Shown in pieces: positions 8,504 through 16,650 of a stretch of DNA of 64,000 bases. The translations under genes were made by a program, and so were the position numbers. Source of the DNA: Anaerolineaceae bacterium UBA5211. Its GTDB lineage: Bacteria; Chloroflexota; Anaerolineae; Anaerolineales; Anaerolineaceae. The stretch's first letter is position 1. The number at the start of each line of letters is the position of its first letter. The stretch lies in NCBI GenBank assembly GCA_002412595.1, contig DHVJ01000030.1:82337-146336 (forward strand). The letters are read 5' to 3'. The notes under the pieces were generated by a model. The model did not search any database. It was given only the letters and a program-made list of their open reading frames with translations, and was not told the DNA's origin.

Positions 8504-9709
8504 CTATTTACCGCTAAATTTATTATAGAAAATTTGCACTTCCCGACGCACGCCGTTGACCTCGGCGCGCTTCTTCAAGACGCGGATGTTGCCCTGGCGG
8601 GCACGTTCGCGCAGCTCGGGATGGCGCAGCGCGTACAATATGGCCTCGGCTGCCGCTTGCGGGTCACGCGGGTCCACCAGCAACCCGGTACGCCCCGGCT
8701 CCAACCATTCGCGCAGGGATTCAATATTCCCCACCACTGGGAAACAGCCGCAAGCCAGCGCTTCCAAAAAAGTATTGGGCGTGCCATCATGGCTGGATAG
8801 GGAAACATACACCTGCGAACGAGAAAAAAGCTGCCAGAGCTGCTGCTGGCCCAGGTAAGGCAGCAGCAGGATATGCTCCTGCAGCCGGTATTTTTCCACC
8901 CATTTTTGAGCCTGCGGTTGGCCCTGCATGGCCGTACAGACAAAATAAGCCTGCGGAAATTCACGCAGCACCATGGGAACGCTTTCAAAGAATACTTCCT
9001 GATGCACACTGCCCGGGCGGAAGCCGCGCGGGTTGACCACCAATGGGCGGCCTTCGGGAAGCTGGTAATCATGCGCAACGCTCAAACTGAGGGTGCGGTT
9101 CATTTCATCCAGGTCAAGGCCGCCATTGCCCGGCAGCACCGCAGTGGGCACTTCAGCCCTTAGTCCCCATTGGCCAGCCAGGCGCACGTCACGGCCAGCA
9201 TCTGCCAGCAGTCCATCCGCGCGCGCCAGTGCGCGGCGCGTGTGGCGGGCCATCTGCCGGGAAGTATGCGCGTGAAAAGTCAAGTCGTTGCCCCAGATGG
9301 AAACTATCAAGGGTATATGCGCAGGTGTTACGGCCGCCAGCATGCCTTCGTAAGGGATACGCAGCGCATGCACCAGATCAGGTTCAAGTACATCAACGAT
9401 TTCCAGGTATTCTTTCTGCGGTTTGGCAAGCATCATGGGCGCCGCCAGCGCGCGCACGCGCAGCAGCAGCGGGCGCAGGCGGGCTACTAAGCCGCGCACG
9501 CGGACCTGACGTTGACTGATGGAAGTGGACACCTGGCTGCCAGACATATTCGAAAAAGCTACCGGCAGGGTGTATTGATGCTCAATTCCATCGATGGGTT
9601 CATAAGGATAGGTGGAAACCAGCGAAATCTGATAATCCAATCCGGACAGCATGCGCAGCCAGTTGCGCGTGATGGGGCTGCGTCCGTCAGCAACAAGTAA
9701 GATATGCAT
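8504..9709 (-). CDS. Glycosyltransferase family 4-type (GT-B fold)
   Basis: 401-residue GT-B glycosyltransferase. The N-terminal Rossmann half starts 'MHILLVADGRSPITRNW'; the C-terminal half carries the nucleotide-sugar segment 'VYVSLSSHDGTPNTFLEALACGCFPVV' with the E-x7-E-like Glu of retaining GT4 enzymes, followed by 'GLLVDPRDPQAAAEAI'. It probably transfers a hexose to a cell-surface glycan or lipid at the inner membrane; acceptor and donor are unknown. The ATG at 9709 overlaps the stop of the upstream glycosyltransferase by one base (TAATG), with GGAGG 4 bases before. It is the last gene of the sbcD-sbcC-GT-GT operon and ends 7 bp from a convergent gene with no clear terminator between. 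Confidence 0.85.
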   Translation of the reverse strand: MHILLVADGRSPITRNWLRMLSGLDYQISLVSTYPYEPIDGIEHQYTLPVAFSNMSGSQVSTSISQRQVRVRGLVARLRPLLLRVRALAAPMMLAKPQKEYLEIVDVLEPDLVHALRIPYEGMLAAVTPAHIPLIVSIWGNDLTFHAHTSRQMARHTRRALARADGLLADAGRDVRLAGQWGLRAEVPTAVLPGNGGLDLDEMNRTLSLSVAHDYQLPEGRPLVVNPRGFRPGSVHQEVFFESVPMVLREFPQAYFVCTAMQGQPQAQKWVEKYRLQEHILLLPYLGQQQLWQLFSRSQVYVSLSSHDGTPNTFLEALACGCFPVVGNIESLREWLEPGRTGLLVDPRDPQAAAEAILYALRHPELRERARQGNIRVLKKRAEVNGVRREVQIFYNKFSGK

Positions 9710-10818
9710 TAGACCTCCAATACGCTATTCACCCCAGACACAAACACGGCTACCATATTTTCCAGGTTTACCTCACGGCTGACAATTTCATAGGAAGCTG
9801 CGCCCATTTCCCGTAAGTGCTCAACATTGCCCAGCGCCCGGGCAATCAGCGCGCTCAGTTCCTGCGGGCTGCCATTCGTCAGTATCCAGCCGTTCTGCTC
9901 ACGCACCAGATCCGATTGAGTGCCATCGGCCGCGCCCACAATGACCGGCAGCGCATAGGCCATGGCCTGCTGCACGGCCAGACCGCCCGTGCCAGGCAGC
10001 ACGAACAAGTCGGCACTCTGAAAGAGCTGCTCCAATTCGCTGCCGTGCTGGGCGCCATAGAATTTAGTGGATGGATAAATTTCTTCTGCCAACGTTTCCA
10101 ATTCACGCCGCAGCGGGCCGTCGCCCACAATCCACAAAGCCGGCCGTTGATCCTGCGGCAGCACAGCGCAGGCACAAATGAGATAATCCACTTTTTTGCG
10201 GGCCTGCAAGCGTCCCACAAACAGCACCACCGGCCCGCCGGGGGCGTAAGTTGGCGGGCGTTCCAGTGCTGATTGGGTGGGTTTGGGTGCCACAGCATTA
10301 GGTGCCGAAAAGATTCGCTGCGCGGGAAAGCCTAACTCAGCATATTCCTGCGCACCAGTCCGGCTGTAAGTGATGAGTGCGTCAAACTGGCTGATGAAGC
10401 GCTTGCGGCGTTTCAGGCGCGGCCCGGCCAGGCTGCCTTGCGGCTTTGGGGAACCCAGTCCCCAGCCGATCAGGCGGCCGCCATGCTGGCGCATCCAATT
10501 AATTGCTTTCTGTGAACTCGGGTAACGCGGGTTGGCTTCCATGATGAGCACCTGCGGCTGCCATTCTTCCAGCCAATCCTGAATATTGGTCTGCCAACAT
10601 GCGTAGGCCATGCCGCTTAAAAGGTGCCGGTTGCGGGCATGAAAATAATCTGCTTTGAGCGGCACAACGCCGCTGTCCAGAGCTTCATCTGGACGCGGGT
10701 CACCCGCAAACACACACAACCCGGCCGGGCAGACTTCACTAAGCGCGTCAAAAAAAGGAACCCGGTAGTTTGGCAGCACACGCTGCTGCAGCCCAACCTT
10801 GACCTTTATTTCATTCAT
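9709..10818 (-). CDS. Glycosyltransferase (GT-B fold, family 4-like)
   Basis: 369-residue GT-B enzyme. C-terminal features are 'VVLFVGRLQARKKVDYLI', 'LWIVGDGPLRRELE' and 'LFVLPGTGGLAVQQAMAYALPVIV', the donor-binding block of GT4 proteins. The usual 'EGFG' before the second Glu is replaced by 'GTGGLAVQQA', so the canonical first Glu is missing; this is seen in divergent members. Start ATG at 10818 overlaps the sbcC stop (TGATG), and GAGGT lies 9 bases upstream. It is not similar enough to the downstream glycosyltransferase to be a recent duplicate. Its position inside an sbcCD operon is unusual. Likely role: surface polysaccharide or glycolipid synthesis, by inference. Confidence 0.82.
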   Translation of the reverse strand: MNEIKVKVGLQQRVLPNYRVPFFDALSEVCPAGLCVFAGDPRPDEALDSGVVPLKADYFHARNRHLLSGMAYACWQTNIQDWLEEWQPQVLIMEANPRYPSSQKAINWMRQHGGRLIGWGLGSPKPQGSLAGPRLKRRKRFISQFDALITYSRTGAQEYAELGFPAQRIFSAPNAVAPKPTQSALERPPTYAPGGPVVLFVGRLQARKKVDYLICACAVLPQDQRPALWIVGDGPLRRELETLAEEIYPSTKFYGAQHGSELEQLFQSADLFVLPGTGGLAVQQAMAYALPVIVGAADGTQSDLVREQNGWILTNGSPQELSALIARALGNVEHLREMGAASYEIVSREVNLENMVAVFVSGVNSVLEV

Positions 10819-13382
10819 CAGGGAATGACCTCAACCATGGAACCTCCTGGTGTCTTTTGTACCTCAATGCGGGAAGGGAACGCATCCTTCAATTCCTCTA
10901 AGTGGGTGATCACCAATATTTTAGCAAAATCTTCACCAACTAAATTAATGGCTTCAATTAGGCGCTGGCGGCCTTCTTCATCCTGGCTGCCAAAACCTTC
11001 ATCGATCACCAGGGTCTGCAAACGCGCGCCCGCGCGTTGGGCCAGCACGCGCGAAAGCGCCAGGCGGATGGCAAAGTTGATGCGAAAAGCCTCGCCGCCG
11101 GAGAATAATTCATATTCGCGTTGGCCGGAAGAATCGCTGATGAGGATGTCCAACGTCTGCTTCTTGTCCTCGCGTTTCTTGTCCTTGTACTCGCGCTCGG
11201 TCATGAAGGTGACCGACATGCGCCCGCTGGTCAGGCGGTCGAGGATATCGTTGGCCTGCAGCTCGATCTCCGGCAGGGCCTGCTCGATCAACAGCGCCTG
11301 GATGCCGTCGCGCCCGAAGGCCGTTTCCAGCGTTTTCAGGTGCGCGATCTGTTTCTTCAGCTCGTCGATCTCGCGGGTGAGCGCTACTTTGCGCGCGCGC
11401 TGCTTGTCCAGCACCGCCACCATCTGCTGGGCAGCGCCCACCTGCTGGCGCAGCGAGTTTTCCTCGTGGCGCAGTTCCTCCAATTCGCTTTCCAGCGCTT
11501 GGGCGTCGGGCAGCTTTCCCCTTTGCGCGGCGATCTGGCTTTCCATTTCCGTCAGCTGCTGTTGGCCGTGGGTGATTTCTTCGTCCAGCGCGCCGGCGGC
11601 TGTGGTGAGCGTTTCGATCTCGCGCCGCAGCGATTCCACCGCGGTGCACGCTTTCTCCAAATTGCGGTAATCTTCCTCCGCGCTGCGCGCATCCAGCTCC
11701 GCCTGTTGGCGGCGTTTATGTTCTTCAGGCTGGTAGCCCAATTTTTGCAGGGAAGCGTCCGCCTGCTGCAGCTGCACCCGCTGCGTTTTTGAGAAAGCTT
11801 CTTCCTTCAGCGCGCTTTGAATTTCCGTCAAACGCGGCTGATCCTGACGCTCCCATTTATCCACCTGCTGTTGGAATCCGGCCAACATCTGTTCGTTGCG
11901 GCCGGCCTGTCCCTGCAGCGCGCTCATTTCGCTTTGCGCGCGGCGCAGCCCAGTCAATTGATCCTGCAGCTTGCGCTGTTGGGTATCATTTTCCTTGATC
12001 AGGCGGTTGTTCTCGCGGTATTGGTCGCCCAGGGTTTTGCCTTCGGCCTTCAACTGCTCCAGGATGGCACACCGGTGCGCGTCGGAAAGTTCTTGGCCGC
12101 ACAAGGGGCACTGCGTCCCGCTGGCGGCTTCCAACTGTTCGATGTTGGCCTTCAACTCGGCCATGTTTTCTTTTAAATGCAGGTTTTCCGCGCCCAAGGC
12201 GGTGCTTTCCTGCTGCAAAGCCGCGATCCGCGCTTCAATTTGGGGCAGTTCACCCAGGGTCTTTTCCAATTCAGCCAGGCGGGCATGCTCTTTCTGCACC
12301 TGTGCCTGCAGCGGCGCCAGCTTGGGCAGCAGTTCGGTCATTTCTTTTTGGGCGGCTTCCAAACCGGCCAGCTCCTGGCGCAGGCGCGCTTCTTCGGTTT
12401 GCAATTGGGCCGCGGCCAGACCGCGCTCGTTTTGCAGTTGGTGGAATTGCTCCGCCAGGGCGTTCCACTTTTCCACTTGCGCGCGTGTGTCCTGCCAGGT
12501 CTGGTAAGCCTGCCGGATGGATGCTTCGTTCTCTAAAGTGCCTTCAAAGGCAGCCAATTCCGCCGCGCGCGCATCGATCTGTTCCCGTTGGGAGGCAGCC
12601 CGCGCCCGGTTGGTTTCCAGCTGCTTGTTGAGCAGGTCCAATTTCTCCTGGTCCGATTTGAGTTGGCGCACTTGAGCCTGGGCTTGGTTCCACTGCGTCT
12701 CTTTTTGCAGGCGCAGAGTTTCGGTTTTCTTCAGGCTGTTTTGCAGCAACTCCAGTTTTTCGGTCAGGTCCTGCTCGCCTTCCAATTCAGTCAGGATCTC
12801 GTTGAGCAGGTTCTGGCGCGCGTATAGTTCGGTGTCGCCGGCGCGCCGGCGGCGGTAAGTTTCTTCGCGGTAGGTTTCCCAAATTTCCAGCCCCAAAATG
12901 CTGCTCAAAATCTCCTTGCGGTGAGCAGGCGTCTGTTGCGCGAACATATCGGCCTTGCCCTGCAGGAAAAAGGAGGTGTTGATAAAAGTGTCGTAATCCA
13001 AATGCAGGATCTCGCGAATGCGCGCTTCGCTGGCGCGCACGCCGGATTCGGTCATGGCCTTCCATTCATCCTGCGGCGTGCGCACCTGCAATTCCAATGT
13101 GGTGCTCTTGCCACGTTCGCGGCTGCGCTGGATGCGGTAGCGGCTGCTTTCGTAATCCATCTCGAAGGTCACGCTGCAACTTTCCGCGCCCAGGTTGATG
13201 AGGGCGTCGTCCTCGTTGCGGCGCGCCTTGCCGAACAGCACCCAAGTGATGGCGTCGAAAATGGAGGACTTGCCCGCGCCGTTGGGCCCGGAAATGCAGG
13301 CCACGTTCACGCGCGAGAAATCGATCTGCACCTCGCCGCGGTAGGAGAGGAAGTTTTCCAATGTCAGGCTGACGGGTATCAT
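10818..13382 (-). CDS. sbcC: SbcC/Rad50-like exonuclease ATPase subunit
   Basis: 854-residue SMC-like ATPase that with SbcD cleaves hairpins and protein-blocked DNA ends. Walker A 'GPNGAGKSS' is at residues 32-40. Two long Glu/Gln/Ala-rich coiled coils flank a zinc hook CPLC (Cys425 and Cys428). The C-terminal ABC signature region 'ELFSGGEAFRINFAIRLAL' and Walker B 'LVIDEGFGSQDEEG' complete the nucleotide site. Length is somewhat under E. coli SbcC (1048) but usual for Rad50-like forms in many phyla. The ATG overlaps the sbcD stop by 4 bases (ATGAT) and the 3' end overlaps a glycosyltransferase start. The coding strand is GC- and repeat-rich, which creates long spurious open frames on the other strand. 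Confidence 0.95.
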   Translation of the reverse strand: MIPVSLTLENFLSYRGEVQIDFSRVNVACISGPNGAGKSSIFDAITWVLFGKARRNEDDALINLGAESCSVTFEMDYESSRYRIQRSRERGKSTTLELQVRTPQDEWKAMTESGVRASEARIREILHLDYDTFINTSFFLQGKADMFAQQTPAHRKEILSSILGLEIWETYREETYRRRRAGDTELYARQNLLNEILTELEGEQDLTEKLELLQNSLKKTETLRLQKETQWNQAQAQVRQLKSDQEKLDLLNKQLETNRARAASQREQIDARAAELAAFEGTLENEASIRQAYQTWQDTRAQVEKWNALAEQFHQLQNERGLAAAQLQTEEARLRQELAGLEAAQKEMTELLPKLAPLQAQVQKEHARLAELEKTLGELPQIEARIAALQQESTALGAENLHLKENMAELKANIEQLEAASGTQCPLCGQELSDAHRCAILEQLKAEGKTLGDQYRENNRLIKENDTQQRKLQDQLTGLRRAQSEMSALQGQAGRNEQMLAGFQQQVDKWERQDQPRLTEIQSALKEEAFSKTQRVQLQQADASLQKLGYQPEEHKRRQQAELDARSAEEDYRNLEKACTAVESLRREIETLTTAAGALDEEITHGQQQLTEMESQIAAQRGKLPDAQALESELEELRHEENSLRQQVGAAQQMVAVLDKQRARKVALTREIDELKKQIAHLKTLETAFGRDGIQALLIEQALPEIELQANDILDRLTSGRMSVTFMTEREYKDKKREDKKQTLDILISDSSGQREYELFSGGEAFRINFAIRLALSRVLAQRAGARLQTLVIDEGFGSQDEEGRQRLIEAINLVGEDFAKILVITHLEELKDAFPSRIEVQKTPGGSMVEVIP

Positions 13383-14629
13383 CCGGCCTCTTTTTCAGTT
13401 TGGCCGCGCTGGGCGGTTTCGAAGATGTCCTCGGCCAGCTTGTTGAGCGCTTCGGTGTCGCGGCCGGCGGCCGGCATGACCTTCCAATATTGGTTGAGCA
13501 CCTCGATGGGCGGGATCTCGCTGACGCGCTTATCCTGCGGCAGGCGGATACGCGCCTGGATCTGCGGGCGGCGGATGAAGTGGAATTCGAAAGCGCTTTC
13601 CGCTTTGCGGCGGATGTCGCTTTCATCAATGAGCGCATCCCATTCACGCGGGTAATAAACGACCAGGCGGAAGATGGCATCTGCCAATTGCTTCTCGCCC
13701 GGAAATGCCTTGAGGATATCCGCGTTGACCGTTTCGGGGTTTTCCAGCTTGGCGACATGGTCAAAGAACTTACGCCCCCGCAGCAGGTGTTCGTGCACGT
13801 CAGCATGGCCTTTTTCCAGGTCCACGGTCACGAAATTTTTCTGTTCCTCAGCCTCGCCGAAGTCCACGCGCTCGATCGAGCCTGGATAGACGATGTGCGG
13901 GTGGCCGTCCTTATTCAGGTCCTGATGCTTGTGGATATGCCCTAAAGCTACATAATCCAGGCGCGGGTCGCGCACCAGCGAGCCGGGCAGCACGAAATCA
14001 GAACCCAGCATAATGGTGCGTTCGCTGCCGTAAAAGGCGCCCTGCACGGTGGCATGCGCTGTCAGGATAGCCGGCAGTTCGGGATCCAGTTGGTCCAGAA
14101 AACTTTCGACCAGGCCGGTCAATTCGCGTTCAATTTGGTCATTCAGGCTTTCAGTGGATTTCTTCCCGCTATCGACACTGGCTGCAAAATTGGAGCGGTT
14201 CAGCCAGGGAATACCAATCACCTGCAGCGGCAGGCCGTTCAATTCATCCGGCCCCAGCAGGCAGGGTTTGCTAATCACACGCACGTTCGGCACGTGCAGG
14301 GTTTCAAATTCCTGCAGGGCATGTGCGCGCCCGGAGGCCGGAGAGACGTCGTGGTTGCCAATCACCAGCAGGGTCATAATGCCCGCGGAGGACAGGCGCA
14401 CGATGCGCCGGCCCCATTCGCGCTGATAGGTGGGCGCAGGTGTGCGGTCGCGGTAGGCATCGCCGGCAAAAATCACCAGATCCACCTTTTGGTCAACCGC
14501 GTCATCCACAATGGTATCCAGCGCTTTGAGGAAATCCAGCACGCGCAGCGGCAACCCGCTGTCCGGGTCATGGCGTCCCTGGCGCGCCAGGTCAATGTGG
14601 GCATCTGCAAAATGCAGTACTTTAATCAT
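13379..14629 (-). CDS. sbcD: SbcD/Mre11-like nuclease subunit
   Basis: 416-residue metallophosphoesterase-type nuclease. The N-terminus 'VLHFADAHIDL' holds the first Asp-x-His metal ligands, followed by 'VIFAGDAYRD' (GD motif), 'LVIGNHDV' (GNHD) and 'LTAHATVQG' and 'YVALGHIHKHQ' (GH-x-H), giving all Mn-binding motifs of Mre11/SbcD. The C-terminal part would cap the SbcC ATPase head. It starts the operon, with ATG at 14629 and GGAT in a weak ribosome site 7 bases upstream, and its stop overlaps sbcC. The region upstream to 14770 is shared with the divergent rhomboid gene. Confidence 0.95.
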   Translation of the reverse strand: MIKVLHFADAHIDLARQGRHDPDSGLPLRVLDFLKALDTIVDDAVDQKVDLVIFAGDAYRDRTPAPTYQREWGRRIVRLSSAGIMTLLVIGNHDVSPASGRAHALQEFETLHVPNVRVISKPCLLGPDELNGLPLQVIGIPWLNRSNFAASVDSGKKSTESLNDQIERELTGLVESFLDQLDPELPAILTAHATVQGAFYGSERTIMLGSDFVLPGSLVRDPRLDYVALGHIHKHQDLNKDGHPHIVYPGSIERVDFGEAEEQKNFVTVDLEKGHADVHEHLLRGRKFFDHVAKLENPETVNADILKAFPGEKQLADAIFRLVVYYPREWDALIDESDIRRKAESAFEFHFIRRPQIQARIRLPQDKRVSEIPPIEVLNQYWKVMPAAGRDTEALNKLAEDIFETAQRGQTEKEAG

Positions 14630-14770
14630 GATGATTATCCAGTGTTGCGACCATTATGTTCATTATTTTACCGGCTGAAATAAAACTTTTACAATTTTCT
14701 TATTAATTTCTTGTGAATATAATTTTTATTGCCAGTATACTAAGTTTTAGTTAAACAAGGATAAGCACTT

Positions 14771-15466
14771 ATGATACCGATACGCGATACCATCCGTTCC
14801 CGCTCTTTTCCCTTTGTCAACTGGGCGATCATAATCCTGAACAGCTTGATCTTTTTTTATCAATCCAACTTGCCAAGCAGCCAGTTAGAGCCATTCATTC
14901 AAACCTTCGCGCTGGTGCCATCCCAAATCACAGCCAATCCACTGAGCTGGTACCCCTTCCTTACACATATGTGGCTGCATGGATCAATCGCGCATATCGT
15001 CGGTAATATGTGGGTTCTGATCATCTTTGGCGACAACGTGGAAGACCGGCTGGGTTCTTTGCGCTATCTAATTTTCTACCTGCTCGGCGGTATTGCTGCC
15101 GGTTTGCTGCAGTATTTCTTCTCAGCCAGCACCAACATCCCCTCATTGGGTGCCAGCGGCGCCATTGCGGCCGTGATGGGCGCATATTTTATATTCTACC
15201 CGCGTTCCAAAGTGGTCACGTTTGTGCCCCTGTTTTTCCTGGGTTGGTTCGTGCGCATTCCCTCGATAATCTATTTAGGTATCTGGTTCCTGTCCCAATT
15301 CAGCAGCGGGCTGGTTTCCCTGAGCAACGCAGCCGGTACACAGGTCAGCAGCGTAGCCTGGTGGGCGCATGTTGGCGGCTTCCTGTTTGGATTGTTGATG
15401 GCCAAGCCATTCTGCCTGGGCAAAAGCCAGCGTCAAGATTATGCGGATGAACATTATCCCTGGTAA
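14771..15466 (+). CDS. Rhomboid family intramembrane serine protease
   Basis: 231 residues with six to seven hydrophobic helices. The catalytic serine lies in 'SLGASGAIAAV' (Ser129) and the histidine in 'WWAHVGGFLFG' (His200); the L1 loop 'HMWLHGSIAHIVGNMW' shows the typical H-x3-H-x3-N of bacterial rhomboids. It should cleave transmembrane substrates in the inner membrane. ATG at 14771 with AAGGAT 9 bases upstream. TATAAT at 14718-14723 is a candidate -10. It is followed after 39 bp by an SDH_sah membrane serine protease in the same direction, so the two proteases may be made together. Substrates unknown. Confidence 0.93.
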   Translation: MIPIRDTIRSRSFPFVNWAIIILNSLIFFYQSNLPSSQLEPFIQTFALVPSQITANPLSWYPFLTHMWLHGSIAHIVGNMWVLIIFGDNVEDRLGSLRYLIFYLLGGIAAGLLQYFFSASTNIPSLGASGAIAAVMGAYFIFYPRSKVVTFVPLFFLGWFVRIPSIIYLGIWFLSQFSSGLVSLSNAAGTQVSSVAWWAHVGGFLFGLLMAKPFCLGKSQRQDYADEHYPW

Positions 15467-15505
15467 TTTAAAGACCGTTTTTTTTTGCTGGATACGGAGG
15501 TTTAG

Positions 15506-16354
15506 ATGGATTTCATTAATATTTTGTGGATATTCTTATTAGTCGCAAGCCTGGCTCCCATGGTCAAGCAGCGCGTGTTGGATTCCGAAAGGTTCCGGTT
15601 GATGCGCAAAGTGGAAGAACAGCGCGGTTCGCGCGTAATAGCGCTGATCCACCGCCAGGAAAGCATGTCTTTTTTAGGCTTTCCGGTTGCTCGCTACATC
15701 GACATCCAAGATTCCGAAGAAATCATGCGTGCTATTAAATTAACCGATCCCAAGATCCCGATTGACATCATCCTGCATACACCCGGCGGGCTGGTGCTGG
15801 CTGCCGAGCAGATTGCCTTCGCCCTAGCCAAACACAAAGGCAAGGTGACCGTGTTTATTCCGCACTATGCCATGTCCGGCGGCACCATGATCGCACTGGC
15901 CGCTGACGAGATCATCATGGATGATAACGCTGTGATGGGGCCGGTTGACCCGCAAATTGGCGATTATCCGGCCGTATCTATCCTGAAGGTCTTGGATGAA
16001 AAACCGGCCAAAGACATCGATGACCAAACCATGATCCTGGCAGACGTCTCCCGTAAAGCCATTGCGCAGGTAAAAAACACCATCCAGAAAATCGCCTGCT
16101 GCCAATACTCGGACGAGGCCGCGCACGACCTGGCCGAAAAACTGGCCAGCGGTCAATGGACGCACGATTATCCCATCAGTTACGAAGAAGCCAAAGAACT
16201 CGGGCTGAAGGTTAGTCACAAAATGCCGGAGGATATCTACAAGTTAATGAACCTCTATCCTCAGGCCCGTACCCGCCGGCCTTCGGTGGAATACATTCCG
16301 GTTCCTTATGAAAAACGGCCCGGCGCGGCGAAAAATTCAAGCAAAAAAGAATAA
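15506..16354 (+). CDS. SDH_sah-family (ClpP/SppA fold) membrane-anchored serine peptidase
   Basis: 282 residues with one N-terminal membrane helix (about 4-20), then a ClpP/crotonase fold. 'ILHTPGGLVLAAEQ' forms the oxyanion region, 'HYAMSGGTMIALAADEI' contains the nucleophilic serine (Ser124), and 'AVMGPVDPQIG' follows as in the SDH_sah group (named after serine dehydrogenase proteinase). It is related to SppA but single-domain. GGAGG 6 bases before ATG 15506 fixes the start. The C-terminus is basic and probably cytoplasmic. Likely function: degradation of signal peptides or membrane protein fragments; by family only. A terminator follows. Confidence 0.88.
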   Translation: MDFINILWIFLLVASLAPMVKQRVLDSERFRLMRKVEEQRGSRVIALIHRQESMSFLGFPVARYIDIQDSEEIMRAIKLTDPKIPIDIILHTPGGLVLAAEQIAFALAKHKGKVTVFIPHYAMSGGTMIALAADEIIMDDNAVMGPVDPQIGDYPAVSILKVLDEKPAKDIDDQTMILADVSRKAIAQVKNTIQKIACCQYSDEAAHDLAEKLASGQWTHDYPISYEEAKELGLKVSHKMPEDIYKLMNLYPQARTRRPSVEYIPVPYEKRPGAAKNSSKKE

Positions 16355-16377
16355 TCTTTCCATTTAAGGTAATCATT

Positions 16378-16408
16378 AAAGAGCCTGACGTCCTCAGGCT
16401 CTTTTTTA
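16378..16408 (+). terminator. Intrinsic terminator of the rhomboid/SDH_sah operon
   Basis: AAAGAGCCTGA/TCAGGCTCTTT stem with a 5-base loop followed by a run of six T, 24 bases after the stop codon. Confidence 0.9.
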
Positions 16409-16454
16409 TCGGTATATATGGGTTACCCTCACAGTTATCCGCCACAATTACGGA

Positions 16455-16482
16455 TTGTATTATCTCGCAGATATAGTATTAT
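16455..16482 (+). promoter_or_regulatory. Promoter for the c-di-GMP riboswitch RNA
   Basis: TTGTAT (16455-16460) and TATTAT (16477-16482) are separated by 16 bases. Transcription would begin near 16489, a few bases before the aptamer. Confidence 0.5.
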
Positions 16483-16489
16483 TTACAGA

Positions 16490-16585
16490 CAGTTGATCCG
16501 ATAAAGCAAACTCAGTGAAAGCTGGGGACGCAAAGCTATGGGTCTAAAGCACTCGCTATGATCGCCAGGCCGAAGATCGTTTTTG
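16490..16585 (+). promoter_or_regulatory. Cyclic di-GMP-I (GEMM-I) riboswitch aptamer, orphan
   Basis: The plus strand carries the GEMM-I core in order: 'AAAGCAAACUCAG', a GAAA tetraloop in 'GUGAAAGC', 'GGGGACGCAAAGCUAUGGG' (the diagnostic GGACGCAAAGC-y-GG block), 'UCUAAAG', and 'GCCAGGCCG' at the 3' side. Spacing and order match the known class that binds c-di-GMP with nanomolar affinity. A promoter sits just upstream and a terminator hairpin 14 bases after the aptamer. No credible plus-strand gene follows: the next gene is on the opposite strand and convergent, and the nearest plus-strand gene starts at 17888, about 1.3 kb away. It may therefore act as a free RNA, control antisense transcription, or have lost its target gene. 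Confidence 0.85.
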
Positions 16586-16598
16586 CTTTTAAAGCATA

Positions 16599-16632
16599 AA
16601 ACAGGATGGCCGAGCCTTCCCGTTTTTATTTT
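16599..16632. terminator. Terminator after the riboswitch, also 3' end of the DUF3048 gene
   Basis: Arms 16599-16610 and 16614-16625 pair at 10 of 12 positions around a CGA loop, followed on the plus strand by TTATTTTT. Read on the minus strand the hairpin follows the DUF3048 stop by about 25 bases and ends in TTTTATG, so it can serve both convergent transcripts. It may be the expression platform of the riboswitch. Confidence 0.75.
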
Positions 16633-16650
16633 TACCAATCATCCATAAGC

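Noticed and set aside
9709..10818. The two adjacent glycosyltransferases as a recent duplication
   Set aside because: They share only the general GT-B C-terminal pattern; the donor-site blocks and N-termini differ.
10624..11670. Long plus-strand open frame of 348 codons opposite the glycosyltransferase and sbcC genes
   Set aside because: Low-complexity Ser/Arg-rich translation, antisense to recognised motifs of SbcC; it arises from GC-rich codon bias.
11121..11792. Plus-strand frame of 223 codons opposite sbcC
   Set aside because: Rich in Leu/Gln/Val with no domain; mirror of the SbcC coiled coil.
12921..13655. Plus-strand frame of 244 codons opposite sbcC/sbcD
   Set aside because: Spans two real genes on the other strand with no ribosome site or recognisable domain.
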